14,459 nt of DNA, taken from positions 1 through 14,459 of the forward strand of contig DIFE01000042.1 of the NCBI GenBank assembly GCA_002418985.1, given 5' to 3'. The notes below the pieces were generated by a model. It searched no databases and was not told the origin of the DNA. It saw only the letters and a list, made by a program, of their open reading frames with translations. The position numbers and the translations under genes were made by a program. Below, one piece after another: positions 14,412-14,459 of the stretch; the first letter of the stretch is position 1, and every line of letters begins with the position of its first letter. Source of the DNA: Deltaproteobacteria bacterium UBA5756 (lineage in GTDB: Bacteria > Desulfobacterota > Syntrophorhabdia > Syntrophorhabdales > Syntrophorhabdaceae).

Positions 14412-14459
14412 TAAGGCTCCTCTCCGGAGGCATAAAAGAGAGGATTGGAGGAAGCCTTA
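14412..14459 (+). repeat. nested inverted repeat at the window end
   Basis: TAAGGC (14412-14417) is complementary to GCCTTA (14454-14459), and directly inside it TCCTCTC (14418-14424) is complementary to GAGAGGA (14438-14444). The two stems would stack with a one-sided bulge. GGAGGAAGCC near the end offers an alternative pairing. It could be an RNA leader or a repeat cut by the window edge; I do not recognise it. Confidence 0.3.

Noticed and set aside
1..14459. CRISPR array, tRNA or rRNA genes
   Set aside because: No regularly spaced short repeats, cloverleaf patterns or rRNA-like segments were seen; the repeats present are long and unevenly spaced.

Overview
The window reads as a piece of an anaerobic, roughly 50% G+C bacterial chromosome, most likely from the Desulfobacterota (old Deltaproteobacteria, perhaps a syntrophic lineage). 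This is inferred from gene content: a persulfide/CoA-disulfide reductase fused to rhodanese, a DUF134 regulator fused to a NifX-type domain, an HD-GYP protein, a probable selenocysteine UGA codon and many toxin-antitoxin genes. No rRNA, tRNA or CRISPR array was seen.

Layout. Positions 1-1470 hold a hicA-hicB toxin-antitoxin operon with a translationally coupled third gene. A perfect -35, a near -10 and a palindromic operator lie upstream. Positions 1471-2218 contain no gene but carry an inverted copy of a ~400-bp repeat and a possible IS end. Positions 2219-4721 (minus) form a two-gene unit: a DUF134/NifX regulator followed by an FAD disulfide reductase with a C-terminal rhodanese domain. Divergent from it is a hotdog thioesterase (4904-5386). 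Next comes a small NFU-domain (NifU C-terminal type) gene at 5478-5783, with a TTGACA-17-TATATT promoter. Its frame is interrupted by one TGA that is followed at once by TGC, at the place of the NFU CxxC motif. A hairpin with an AGUCU loop sits at the spacing of a bacterial SECIS. This is the best candidate in the window for something undescribed: an NFU-type selenoprotein.

The end of the NFU gene plus the ~400-bp repeat is duplicated at 7090-7770, and the two direct copies flank a higB-higA toxin-antitoxin operon (6419-7012). The second copy keeps only the last 35 or so codons of the NFU gene. It differs from the first mostly at synonymous positions, which argues that the part after the UGA was translated. 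The ~400-bp repeat contains a long imperfect palindrome and looks like a non-autonomous mobile element or structured RNA, not a gene.

Positions 7870-10216 (minus) look like an accessory or defence island: a DUF4238 protein, and a coupled pair of a ~300-aa soluble protein and a 158-aa four-helix membrane protein. The pair has the order and sizes of the RexA/RexB phage-exclusion system. Positions 10217-10896 hold a repeat fragment, a possible frameshifted small gene and a strong hairpin. Positions 10897-14246 are more ordinary: a NAPE-PLD-like metallo-beta-lactamase lipoprotein, a secreted DUF5329 protein, an HD-GYP protein, a small lipoprotein and a DUF5661 protein. The window ends in an unexplained inverted repeat.
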